A stretch of 64,000 nt of DNA from NCBI RefSeq assembly GCF_900496995.4, contig NW_024470326.1, positions 620,001-684,000 of the forward strand, read 5' to 3'. The stretch is from Aquila chrysaetos chrysaetos. Taxonomy: Eukaryota > Chordata > Aves > Accipitriformes > Accipitridae. The translations under genes and the position numbers were made by a program. Shown one piece after another: positions 1 through 10,739 of this stretch (position 1 is its first letter; the number at the start of each line of letters is the position of its first letter). The notes beneath the pieces were generated by a model, which had not been told where the DNA came from, did no database searches, and was given only the letters and a program-made list of their open reading frames with translations.

Positions 1-111
1 CAGCTACAACGCTGATGTGTTATCAACACTGTTCTAGGCACCAATGCAAAACAAAACACCATAGGGGCTGCTACGAAGGAAGTGAACCCCACCCCAGCCA
101 GACCTTGGACA
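1..111 (-). mobile_element. ERVL-type LTR, 5' end fragment (cut by window edge)
   Basis: Read on the minus strand this starts with TGTCC at 111 and runs off the window. The same sequence lies at 51751-51863, where more of the element is present. It resembles the avian ERVL-type LTR seen on the plus strand at 14669-15241: both contain a stretch around TGTTGATAACA. The boundary at 111 is inferred from the TG end. Confidence 0.6.
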
Positions 112-659
112 CTTGAACCAGGGTCCCAAAAATGGACACAGTAAAGTACAGGTGGTTTGACAAGTGATGGGCAGGGGAGACAATAATTTCCCTCAGTCTT
201 TTGGTGAGGCTCTTCTCTCTACACTCCAGGACACTGCTGGCCACCTCTGCTACCAGGTAGCCCTGGATCATGTGGATCACTGCTGGATCGTGTTTTGCCT
301 TCTGTCCCCCAGCACCACCAGGGCTGTTTCCTCAGAGGTGCTCTCTGGCCAGGCAGTCCCCTTCCCCCTGCCACTGCAGGGTGTTAGTCTATCCCAGGCA
401 CAGGACCTGGCCTTTGTCTTTCTTGTATCTCACAACGTTCCTGACAGGACAGTCCTTCTGCCTGTTAGGTTCCCCTGAATGGCATACCAAGGCACAGGAA
501 TGGTCCTCCCAATATACTGCCTCCAACAAACGTGGTGAGAGTTGCCTCCTCCGGGTCATGGATACAGGTGTAAAACTGCACAGCGCCCAGGAGAGTCCCC
601 TGTGCAGCCCCACAATGTGCCAATATGTCCCACTGGCCTCCAGGTAGGGTATGGCCCCT

Positions 660-910
660 TCACCACTGCTCTCAGCCTCATCATCCAACTGGTGTTTTTG
701 CCCATCTCTTTGTCTATCCATCCAGACTGTAATGTCCTAACTTGAGCAGAAGAATATTGAGGGAGACTGTGCCAAAAGTCTTGCTGAAGTGGAGGTAAAT
801 AACATCCACCATGCTCCCCTCATGCACAAATGCACTTCCCTCATCATGACAGCAATCAGGTTGGCAAGGCATGATTTACCCTTGGGAAGTCCATGCTGAT
901 GTTGTCCTTT
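660..910 (-). pseudogene. CR1 LINE reverse transcriptase fragment
   Basis: On the minus strand two reading frames give pieces typical of the CR1 ORF2 reverse transcriptase. One is GKSCLANLIAV near 875-905. The other is VIYLHFSKTFGTVS near 757-815, matching the family's YLDFSKAFDTVS. The frame changes between them, so this is a dead copy. The same relic is present in the duplicate near 52390-52627. The element may extend leftward to about 240, but I see no diagnostic motif there. Confidence 0.6.
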
Positions 911-2619
911 TTTACGTGCCCAGAAATGTCACCCATGAGGAGTCATTCAATGGCACGCTCCTCATCAAAGTGACCTTGTACAGCCTGTGGTTCCCTGGGT
1001 TGCATTCTTGGCCTCTTTAGGAGACGGGCGCAACTTGGGTTTGTCTTCACTCTCAAGAGACCCCTACCAATTCCATGACCCTTTACAGAGGACATTCCAA
1101 AGAAATATCAGTCTTTCCCTGTGACTGCGTTACCACTATTCTGCCTGTTCTTTGGTGTATTTAGTTTCTCTAGTCTTTCATGTAGTTACACCTGTCCTGA
1201 CAAAATGACCATTTGTGAAAGTCATCTTTTCAGATGCAGGCTGCCTAGGCAAAGGCCCTTTCCATTATGCTCCACTTCTCCCCTTGCTCTTTGTTCATTC
1301 AGATACCTCTCCCCTATGCAGCTGCTTTGAGCTTCAGGGAGTTAAAAGCTTGCCTGTCTTCCAGTAGTCTAATAGTCTCTTTAGCCAATTCTTTAATTGT
1401 GTTTGTATCTAACTTTTTCGTATTCATGAGAAACATTTCTCGTAAGATTATCCCTTGTAGACAGGCAGCCTCATTAGGGGCAGCTGGACTTTGCATATGG
1501 TTGAGGAGTGTGACGTTGTTTATGAAACTTGATTATGATTTTCTTTGCTTTGCTTGCAAACAGGAAAAATTCTTCTGGGCCTGTGTGCAGCCAGTTCTCT
1601 AAGGAGAGCAGGGGGGAGATGATGCAATGGAGCTGTAACCTCCAGCTGTAGAGATCAGTGGAGAAGTCTGAGGCAAGGAACAGAGATGTAAGCCCCAGGT
1701 GGCCAAGGTCAGAAGTGGTGAGGTTTGAGAGGTGAGGAGCAAGGTTGTCCATACAGTATCAGAGCTCAAGGGACTGCTTTTCCTAGCTGTCCAGACCTCC
1801 TGAGGAGACACTCTGGATCATTATCACTTGGAGAATGCTTCTATCACCTCTTCTCTAAATGAAAAGTAAGAAAAACTATTCTTTAAAAGGAAAAAACCAT
1901 GGGTATAGGTGCAGTTTGAAATCTTCCTCCTTAACTACACTATGAAATTTTTCTAATTAGCTGTACAAGTCTTGAAGACTTGGAGAAAATTGCAGGAAGA
2001 AAAAGGCTCGTTAGAACTTTCTGTATTTTAATGAGCCCCATGGTGTGTTTGAGGCTGAGTCCATGGACCTCAGCTACTGAGAGCAGACTGAAAGAAACTT
2101 CTCAAGAAGTCCAAGTCAGAAGCAAAGTACCTTGAATCATTAATGGACCCCACTGAGGGCCATTACTGACAAAGCCTCCCCAGGGACTCGTTAGAGCAGA
2201 TAACTGGAGGCTGTGATTGCAGGTAGGCAAAAGCACTGTGAAGGTGGCTCTAATGCTGAGAAAATATTTGGTTTGTTTTATGCAGCAGAAAGGCCAAGCC
2301 CTGATCCCCAGGCCCGGGGAAGGCAGATCCTGTGCCTCATGCATGGCTCAGGGCTCTTCCTGGGGGCAGCAAGATGTGAGGGTGAGCAATGCCAAGTGTA
2401 GGAAAACTGTACAGTGTATCCTGGTTTCCCCAAGCAGGGGTGAGGAAGAAACCAAGTCAAGAGCCTCAAAACAAGTTTTACCTGGTAGGCCTCAGTGGCA
2501 GAAGCTACTGTCAAATCCAAGATGACAAATCCCTTGGACCTGTTCTGCCTTTCAGCCTTGCCAGAGCACTTGGCCATCTCTACTGCAGGCTGTCATAACC
2601 TGTCCCATGCTTTACCTCT

Positions 2620-4562
2620 AAGCAGTGCCTCTGACTTCCTGCTTCACCAGCCCCCAGGGACGGTCCCTTTTCTGGTCATTCCCTCCATGGCCTTTTCAGG
2701 GATGGCCCTCACTGGAGCCCACTAACACCCTCGGAAACTTGGAGGCTTGCTGCTGACTTTGAAGCCTCTAGGGGCTTCTTCAAGTCTTTCAGGATCTGCA
2801 GTTCAGGAAGTCAGCACCAGAGGGCTCATTAACATGCAAAACACCATAACAAGTCCAGTCGCTGTGCATCATTTTCCTTTAACTCTTCAATTCTGATGTG
2901 GTTAATTAGAGCAGTTTCAGGAGTGTAATCAACGTGAAGTGATATGAACACTAAACACCAAAAAGAAAGGGTTTATTTTTCTCAAAGTTATTTTTCTGCT
3001 TATACCTGAATTGATATTATCAGTCTCTAATTGATATTGATCCTGTGCATCTCCTAATGCAGTCTGAATAGATGTGAAAATCCAGAGCCTTCATGTTCCA
3101 CAACCATGGTCAGTTTTCATCCCTACCCCCAACCTACCATGTCTCTCATCAGCCACCTGGGACTTGGAGCAGCCCTGTTCCAATCTGAGCTTTCACCACT
3201 GAAGGCTGTAGCTGCATGTTTCAGCCTGTTGGCACCAATTCCCAGCTGTTTTACTTGGAGACTGAGAGGCACACAGACACAGAAGGGTGCTTCTTAGTTG
3301 CCAACAAGCAAAAACAAAGGCAGGCATAGTTCAGTAAAAAATAGAAGACATTCCTCAGCTAGGTATTAAGTCCACATTACATCCACTGAAACCTGCTTCC
3401 TACAGTGGATAACCTTAGGCCAAGAGAAAACACATTTTTGGTTTAGTCACAGATGCCAGGACCTCCCCAAAAGTTCCCTGTCCTTGACTTTGTTTGTTTG
3501 TCCATACTCGCTCTTTTGCAGACAGCGTGTCACACACTGAAGTCACGAGCTCCCTCCACTCACAGAGGGGAGCAAAGAGACAAAGGGAAGGAAATGCTCC
3601 CTTCTGAATAGCCAAATCTGCACCAACCAACCCCAACATATCTGGGTTACAGGAACGTCTTCAAGCAGACGCTACATCATCTAGACACACTTGGTTTTCA
3701 TTCGCTGCTTGGAAAATTACAGGTGACTCCCTTGTAGGTGAAGGCAGGGATGAGAGCGATCACCTCTCACACTAGACACCTTGGGTGCAATTGCCCAGGC
3801 TTCCCTTGCTAGTCAAGGGAGAGAAATCACTTGTCTCAGCCAAGAGGCTTTGATGCACCCTGCCTGTCCACCAGCTCACGCTCCAGATATTCTGCCATCG
3901 GTCCTGCCTCGCGTTTCTCTGTTCCGCGTGAGCTCTTCAGCTACCTCAGGGTATCTTAGAGGCAGTGGCCACTCCTGTGTGGGTAACTGCATCAACCCGT
4001 GAGTGGAGATGATAGGTATACGTTGAAACATATGCAGAAAAGAGCTGAGGGTAATAATTGTGTAAGAAGTCTTCATTTTCAGAGTTTTGAGGGTTTTCTA
4101 TGGTTGTTTTCTCTATTGGCCATTGACATGGAACAGCAAGCTGCTTACCCTTTCTCTCCCTCTTCGTAAATCTAGATTTATACAGTCATTTCTAAAATGC
4201 ATTTCCTATGAACATGTTGAAAGGCGAAACTTTTCTCAGGACAAGTTTATATTAAAACATTTGACATCTGCATTTCATATCTAAACAGCTGAGAGCAATG
4301 GAGGTTGGATAGGTTGGATAGAGCCCACTATTATTTCTTTGCTATCAAGCAATGTCCAAAACTGGCAGCACTTCCCACCTATCATCCCTTTTTTGAGGTG
4401 GCCAAATCTTTATGGGCTATACAATGGCATAACTTCGTGGCCCTCCAAGTGCCAGACCCCAGCCGATACACCACAGAGGCCCAGAGCACAGCTCATGAAA
4501 GGAAACGCCATTCCTATCTGATAACGTGATAAACTTCTCCAATGAAATGGCTGCCTTGGTAG
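2620..4562. other. Non-coding stretch, no gene seen
   Basis: No reading frame here matches a family I recognise, and all frames are short. About 90 bp near 2760-2850 is similar, inverted, to about 15280-15345. The 2090-2619 part just upstream has a paralogous copy near 15350-15970. This is probably diverged duplicated spacer of the olfactory receptor cluster. Confidence 0.4.
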
Positions 4563-4775
4563 ATGAGTAAGGCTTTTGACACTGTCTCCCATAAAATCCT
4601 CATAGAGAAGCTGCTGAAGCACAGGCTGGATGAGCAGACAGTGAGGTGGATTGAAAACTGGCTGAGTGGCCGGGCGCACAGAATGGTGATCAGTGGCACG
4701 AGGTCTCCCTGGGGGCAGGTCACCAGTGGTGCACTGCAGGGGTCAATACTGTGTCCAGTCCTGTCCCTTCAAACC
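4563..4775 (+). pseudogene. CR1 LINE reverse transcriptase fragment
   Basis: The translation starts at the catalytic-region motif SKAFDTVSHKILIEKLLKH and continues through WIENWLSGRAHRMVISG to a degenerate copy of the PQGSVLGPVL-type motif (here LQGSILCPVL). This order is characteristic of CR1 ORF2. Only about 70 codons remain. The upstream start and the downstream YADD region are absent, so this is a truncated LINE relic and not a host gene. Confidence 0.9.
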
Positions 4776-7100
4776 TCAACTCTACTGTAGTTTTGTGGTC
4801 CTGTGATACCCTTTCAGGAAAATCAGTGCTGCCGGGCACCTCTCTGAGGTGTCAGTGCCCGTGAATCAGAAGGCATTCTCCATCTCCTAGGCATGCACAC
4901 AACATGGAAAAAAAAAAATCTCTTTCATCCCTGACTTGCAGAAGAGGGGTCTTGCTTCCTGACATCTTCCCAGGACACACCTCCTCCTCTTCCCCATCCA
5001 CAGACATCCACTGCTTTCCATTTCTGGCCTCAGAGAGGGTTTCAGGATTTGCTAAAGCCATCGACCACCTCCTTGTTTCTCGCTGACATCCCTCGACCCT
5101 CTCTCTGAGCCCTACACACGGCCAATCAATGAGTGCTGCTCAGAGCTGCTCGCTCTTCAGAAGAGGCCTTGAGATTCCTGCATATTCCTGGTGCTTATTA
5201 ACGATCTTCCTGACTCCCTCCAGAGCTCATGGCAAACATAGTTGTCTACAACAGGGCCTTTATGACCATCTTTTATGAAATCATTGTCTTTTTAAGATCT
5301 CTGCAGAAAGAGTAGCTACAGAAAAACACCTAATACAGAAAAACAGAGGCTGAATGAAGTGCCAGGAAGAACCAAGTGAGCAACACCCAAGGCTGCGGCT
5401 TCCTGGCAAGGAGTCTTTCCTGTTTGTCACCTTTTCTCGTGAAAGAAACAGGAAAACTGTCCATCCCATGGAGCTCTGCAGAAGGAAGTTGGAGCTGTAC
5501 GTTGTGTGAGGGGATACAAGCAGGATCAGCAGGTAGAAAAGACTTTGGTAGGGAAGGCTTTACAAGGGAGCACCCTGACTTCACCCAGATAAAAAAGAGA
5601 CCAAGTAGTGTGCTGACATGATGGTTAGAAGTGTTCCAGGATAAAAGAGTGTGGATGAGAGCAGGTGGGAGAGATTTGGTTTGCAGAGGTTTGAGGTAGC
5701 ACTTTCCGTGTCTGAGCAGCCTGAGGTTTGGAGCCAGGGGAAAATACAGAAGCTCTCAAGGACCTTTTGGAATTAGTGGAACTATCACTACTAGCAGTAA
5801 CAGGAAAGCGCTGAAAGGGAACTCCTTAGTATTCTCGATGATGAACTAGAGCTTTTTAATTTTCTTGCTACTTGAGAAAATAGCTATGAGTTCTCAGTGA
5901 TGAGCCTCTGGTATGCAATTCTGAGAACAAGCGTCCATGATGGCACCTCCTGGCAGCTGCTTCAAGGCCCCTGTCAGCGCCCTGTCCCTGTGCTGGCCCA
6001 GCCCCACTGACCATACACGGTCGCACAGTCCCACTCTGCAGGCACAGCACGGGAAAGGGGAGAGTCGGGGTGGGAAAGCTTCCCCCATTTGTGATTTATG
6101 ACCCTCCTATTTTTGCAGCTTCCCCAGCGCCCGACCCCTGCCCTGCCCCAGCCTTGTCCCAGGTGGGCTTTGCAGACAGCTCTGCGCCAGGGGTCTGGGG
6201 AAGGAGCGAGGCTGGGCAGGGCTGTCCGTTCCCCCACACCAGCCCTTGGGCCACCAAGAGGGTGGAGGTGGCCTCACAGCCAAACTTACCTGTAAACCTG
6301 GAATAACTGGCAAGTGCTGGACATGGCCAAAAAGAGATGTTGGGAGTGATGAAGACCCCGAGCCACCTTCCCTGTCTGACCACACCGCAAGGGCACCGAC
6401 CAGCCTCTTCTGTGCTCTGCACCTGCATGTCTTCCATGCTTGCCGCAAGCCCTGCCTCTGCACCACAAAACCCCCGGTGTGAGTCCTTGCTCTGCATGGT
6501 CACACACTGCAAGCTACACACTGATATTTTTCTCTCCTGGGTGCTTTCCAGCCCAGACCAGCTCCCCCTAAACTCTTCCCACTTCCCTTAACCTCTCTGC
6601 ACCTCCCCTGCCCTCTCCCCAGCACAGCCCAGTCTGGCATGGCCCCACACCAGTGCCCACCACAGGGTGCGGCAGAGCTCTGGGCACTCACCCCACAGCC
6701 CCAGACCCTCTGAAGGGCACACCAGCTCCTCGGGGGCGGAGAGTGGTGAGCCCCAGGGCTGGGGGGCATCTGTGGCACAAGGCATGGGGAGATCCACTTG
6801 TATGATGGAAATGCTGCAATGGAAGCCAGCTCTGTCACACAAGTGCCCACTGCCCGTCCTTGCCTGCGGCCACAGGCCTGCCACACAGCAGGACTGTGTT
6901 CCACCAACCAAAGGGTTCAGAAGGAAAGCATGCAAGTGGGAAGAGAGCAGCTCGGGAAAGACCAAGCGCTGGTGCTCCCTGGCACTGCTGCTGTGCCGGG
7001 ACTCTTTTCTTCTTCCCCTCTGCACACAAGCACTGCTCCCTGCAGCTGCAGAGAAGGTCTTGGAGGAAGGATCTCAGAAGAACAAGTCACTGCAGGGCCC
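4776..7100. other. Non-coding OR-cluster spacer
   Basis: The segment 4860-5430 is recognisably paralogous to 16250-16740, with a shared run of motifs around CATCTTCCCAGGACA, GGATTTGCTAAAGCCAT and CCCTCCAGAGCTCATG. This marks an older duplication within the cluster. The GC-rich part at 6000-6900 yields several overlapping open frames on both strands. None resembles a known protein and none has a preserved paralogue, so I do not call genes there. Confidence 0.5.
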
Positions 7101-7106
7101 TTTATT
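7101..7106 (-). other. Poly(A) signal AATAAA downstream of OR copy 1
   Basis: TTTATT on the plus strand reads as AATAAA on the minus strand, about 220 nt after the receptor stop codon. The surrounding sequence is paralogous to that around the AATAAA at 22995-23000, at nearly the same distance from the stop of the intact receptor. The conserved placement supports a real 3' end signal. Confidence 0.55.
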
Positions 7107-7325
7107 TTGTTTAAACTCACAGAGGGCATAGCTCATTTGCCCAGCCTCCAGGACACAAAATCTGGATCGACTGTGAATTAGAAACCAGAGGAAGACAGAC
7201 ATTTCTTTGTGGAAATCTTTCAGATAAGTAAAAGAAAGTGAAATAGAAGAAATAAAAACCACACCCAAAATTCACCATAAAAAGACCAGCAGAAGACAGG
7301 TTTGGTCTGCAAAGAGATATAAGTA

Positions 7326-8283
7326 CTATGCAGAAGACAAGAGGCAGTTTATTCCTACTGAAAAGCATCCAGTGATTAGTTTTCTCAGGGCATCCTTGAT
7401 CTCATGGTTTCTCATGCTGTAGATGAGGGGGTTCAAGGCTGGAGGCACCACTGAGTACAGAACTGCCACCAGCAGGTCCAGGGATGGGGAGGAGATGGAG
7501 GGGGGCTTCAGGTAGGCAAAAGTGCCAGTGCTTATAAACAAGGAGACCACAGCCAGGTGAGGGAGGCAGGTGGAAAAGGCTTTGTGTTGTCCCTGCTCAG
7601 AGGGGACCCTCAGCACAGCCCTGAAGATCTGCCCATAGGACAGTACAATGAAAACAAAACACCCAACAGCTAAAAAGAAAGAAACTACAAGTACCCCCAA
7701 CTTCCCTGAGGTAGGCATCTGAGCAGGAGAGCTTGAGGATCTGGGGGACTTCACAGAAGAACTGGTCCACAGCATTGCCTTGGCAGAGGGGTACTGAAAA
7801 TGTACTGGCAGTGTGCAGCACAGCATAGAGGAACCCACTGCCCCAGGCAGCTGCTGCCATGTGGACACAAGCTCTGTTGCCCAGGAGGGTCCCGTAGTGC
7901 AGGGGTTTGCAGATGGCAACGTAGCGGTCGTAGGCCATGACAGTGAGAAGAAAATACTCTGCTGAGATCAAAAAGAATAACAGAAAGACCTGGGCAGCAC
8001 ATCCTGGGTAGGTGATGGCCCTGGTGTCCCAGAGGGAGTTGGCCATGGCTTTGGGGACAGTGGTGGAGATGGAGCCCAGGTCGAGGAAGGAGAGGTTGAG
8101 GAGGAAGAAGTACATGGGGGTGTGGAGGCGGTGGTCACAGGCTATGGCGGTGATGATGAGGCCGTTGGCCAGGAGGGCAGCCAGGTAGATGCCCAGGAAG
8201 AGCCAGAAGTGCAAGAGCTGCAGCTCCCGCGTGTCTGCAAACGCCAGGAGAATGAACTCAGCGATGGAGCTGCCGTTGGACAT
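7326..8283 (-). pseudogene. Olfactory receptor, OR14-like (copy 1), one-base frameshift
   Basis: This is a seven-helix odorant receptor of olfactory neuron membranes, from the avian-expanded OR14-like group. The start is the ATG at 8281-8283 (MSNGSSI, with an N-glycosylation site at residue 3), which aligns with both paralogues. Motifs in order are the helix 1 Asn, [14 protein letters not shown] in helix 2, [15 protein letters not shown] at helix 3, CQGNAVDQFFCEVPQILKLS in the second outer loop, KAFSTCLPHL in helix 6 and PALNPLIYSMRN in helix 7. The frame is lost between LREVG and the next helix. The plus strand has CCCCC at 7694-7698, where the intact paralogue is one base shorter. Apart from that single base the gene is full length (about 318 codons). 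It may be a true pseudogene, an allele, or a homopolymer sequencing error. Confidence 0.92.
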
Positions 8284-8306
8284 TTTCTTCCTCTGGGCAT
8301 GGGGTG

Positions 8307-8308
8307 CT
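8307..8308 (-). promoter_or_regulatory. Putative splice acceptor of OR copy 1 coding exon
   Basis: A pyrimidine-rich stretch is followed by AG exactly 23 nt before the ATG, so the coding exon would begin at 8306. OR copies 2 and 3 have an AG at exactly the same distance. This agrees with the usual vertebrate OR layout of upstream non-coding exons joined to a single coding exon. Confidence 0.6.
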
Positions 8309-8449
8309 TTCAAAGTAGAAAAAAGACAGTGAAGAGTCAGGGCATTATTCTCTGAGCAATATCAAAGCCATTTCCCATAGACCCTCCCACTCTCACACAG
8401 GCAGACCCTTTTACTTTTCTTAGGAGACCTTCCTTCAGGCCTGTGGCTG

Positions 8450-10600
8450 GAGCCCTGCTTGGTGCTGGCTGAGCGTGCAATGAAGAGCAGGGCCTCTGCC
8501 CATGGGCTCTTGAGAAGTCAGCCCTGCTCTGCAGCAGTGGGTTCATGGGATCGGTGCAGGCAGGGGCCAGTCTGGTGTTTGACTTTGTCAGCTGAATCCA
8601 CTCCTAACGCAGAAGGGGTTGTCAGCACCTGCACTCCCAGTGCTAAGGACCCAGGAAGGTAAAAATAGTTTTAGAGTTCTAGGGTTTTTTACAACTGCCT
8701 ATATCGCCCCTGGGGAGTTTTCTTAGATCTCGGAAGCCTTCAGCATTTCTGCTGCAGTCTGGGAGAACAGCATGAGCCAGGCAAGTCAGGAGGATTGCCT
8801 GTGGCTTAGTGCAGAGAGAGGGGAGCTGCTCTGTCCTTCTGTCTAGTTCCCACTTCCACTGTGCTTGCACCTTTCTGAGGTGGAGGGTGATCACGCTCCC
8901 ATATTTTACCCTGAAAAGCCACCAGACACTGCTGAGAGCAGAGACATCCACTGCAGACCACCAAATGTCTCACCCTTTCTCAAAGTCTCAGCACCCTGCT
9001 TCTAGCCAAGGACACACTGGGCTCATTTCACCAGCCCAAGAGCATTTCCTCAGTCATAGCATCTCTGTGCTTCTCCATGGGGCTTTCCGATAACAGAAAG
9101 CTGCTGTGAGACAGGTTTGCATCCTGCAGGGCAGCTCACAGCTTGAAGGACGCTCTGAGGTGACAGCCAAGTGACCTACTGTGCTGGCATCTCTGTAAGG
9201 GAGAATCAGCTCTTTCCCCAGCCCCACAGACAGCATTGAGCATAACCCCTCAGATGAGAGGAAAGCTGGGACACTTGTTCCCATGGACACAGATGCATAG
9301 GAAGACCCACAAGACCAGTATGTGACTCTGCAGCTGAAACTCCCATCCCCAGAGAACCTGACAGCAGAAACAAGGTAACAGTAACACAGACAAGTGGAGA
9401 ACCAAGGAAAAAAGCAGTGATGGTCTGTCTCAGAGAGGTAAAGGGAGAGGCAGCAGGGAAATCAGGAAAGAGTTACCCTTCCCCAGCTGTGCATGCCACC
9501 TCCCAGGCACCAGCACAGCCAGGCAGTTGTTCTCAGTCCCTGTGCTCTACTTCAGGAGGCTCCTATCAGACTGACTGATCCCTCAGAGTTACAGCTCCCG
9601 AGTCTCAGTGAGCTGTTCAAGCCTGACAGCTCCTTTTCCATTTCTCCCAAAACTCCCCAAGAGTAGAAAACAGAAAACACAAACTCAGGAAAGGTCCTTA
9701 ACTTTATAGCAATCCCTGCTTTGAGCTTCCCCTTGAAAAGTGGCCTCAGAAATGCCCCGGGGCTGATCTGGAGCTGTGAGCAGCCCCGATCCACACAGCA
9801 CCCTCTTGTCAGCTGCAGGACCCTGCCCTGCTGCAAGTTGCTTCTTCCACCCACAGCTTCTCCCCACTCTGCTGTTGGAGCTCCCCAGGCAGGCTGAGTA
9901 CTTACCCTGACCAGCGGCAGAGACCCTGCCCCAGCACACAGCCCCCTGGGGTGCAGGGACCCTGCTCAGCAGGACAGCCCTGGGCACCCCTGGCTGCACA
10001 CCCAGCTTCACACTCCGCAGCCATCCCCGGGTGAAGGCAGCTGACATGCCCTGTCCCTCTGAGGGTGCAGCAGGGAACCTCTGCTCCAAAGCGCGTCCTT
10101 TTTCTCTGCACTGCACAAACTGTGAGAGTCCTCCTGACAGATCCCATAGGCTGTGGGATGTGCCAGCTGTAGGAGGTCATTCCAGGAACCATAGCTGCAT
10201 TGCCCTGCAGCCAGAGACTTACCCTGTGAAGGGCTGTGAAGATTTTTCTCCAGGTCAGCTCTTCTCTCTCCTCCCGCCCCAGACTGCCTTTAACCTCTCT
10301 CTGCCTCACTCCTCTCCCCTCGGTGCCTGCAGGCAGTGCCCTCAGCCCTGCTGCGCTTTGCAGAGGAGCTGCTCCTGGGCAGAGCTGTCTCTCTGAAATG
10401 CTGCCTGCTTGCCAGGAGCTCCCTCCAGCCCAGGAGCCCAGCCCAGCTCAGCAGCAGAGGACCAGCCCAAGGCAGCACTTTCTCTGCCCCCTCTGGGCTC
10501 CCTCCTGGTGTCCCTGGGGCTCAGGGGAACCTGCTGGGAAACAGGCTGAAGCAATCACTGATGTTGCTTCCCTCAGCTAGGGAGAGACACTTCTTTCCTG
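8450..10600. repeat. Segmental duplication: OR1 upstream flank (direct copy at 61395-63560)
   Basis: This sequence lies upstream of OR copy 1 and recurs in the same orientation at 61395-63560, starting with the shared GGAGCCCTGCTTGGTGCTGG. Identity is high with scattered indels, and the copies part at about 10600/63560. A more diverged relative lies upstream of the intact OR at about 24250-24720. Several open frames of 100-145 codons here are not preserved between copies, so I call no genes. Confidence 0.8.
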
Positions 10601-10739
10601 AAATAAAATTCTCCTCTCAGAGACAAACTTCCATCTACATGCCACGTTTTTTGGTCATATTGTTAGACAGGATCCCCAGAGAGAGGCAGCAGGGATCTCC
10701 TTTACCCTGCTGAGGGAAGGGATCCATGGGACAATGGAG

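Larger units (their letters stand above)
1..2619. repeat. Segmental duplication, copy 1 (direct copy at 51751-55207)
   Basis: The block aligns by eye to 51751-55207 in the same orientation, well above 90 percent identical over most of its length. The main differences are that copy 2 carries a 964-bp LTR at 52628-53591 in place of about 130 bp (roughly 890-1018 here), plus scattered substitutions and small indels. The copies diverge after about 2619/55207. No intact gene is visible inside. The stretch 112-650 holds no recognisable domain. Confidence 0.85.

Noticed and set aside
6096..7131. Overlapping open frames of 119-154 codons on both strands
   Set aside because: They overlap each other on opposite strands in a GC-rich stretch, with no domain, no paralogue and no signals of a gene.
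8284..8313. Ten-codon N-terminal extension of OR copy 1
   Set aside because: The upstream triplet is TTG, not ATG, and the conserved splice acceptor at 8307-8308 lies inside the extension.
7597..8355. Plus-strand open frames opposite the OR genes (also 23984-24217 and, on the minus strand, 28115-28372)
   Set aside because: They are antisense shadows of the receptor coding sequence; the receptor frame has all family motifs.
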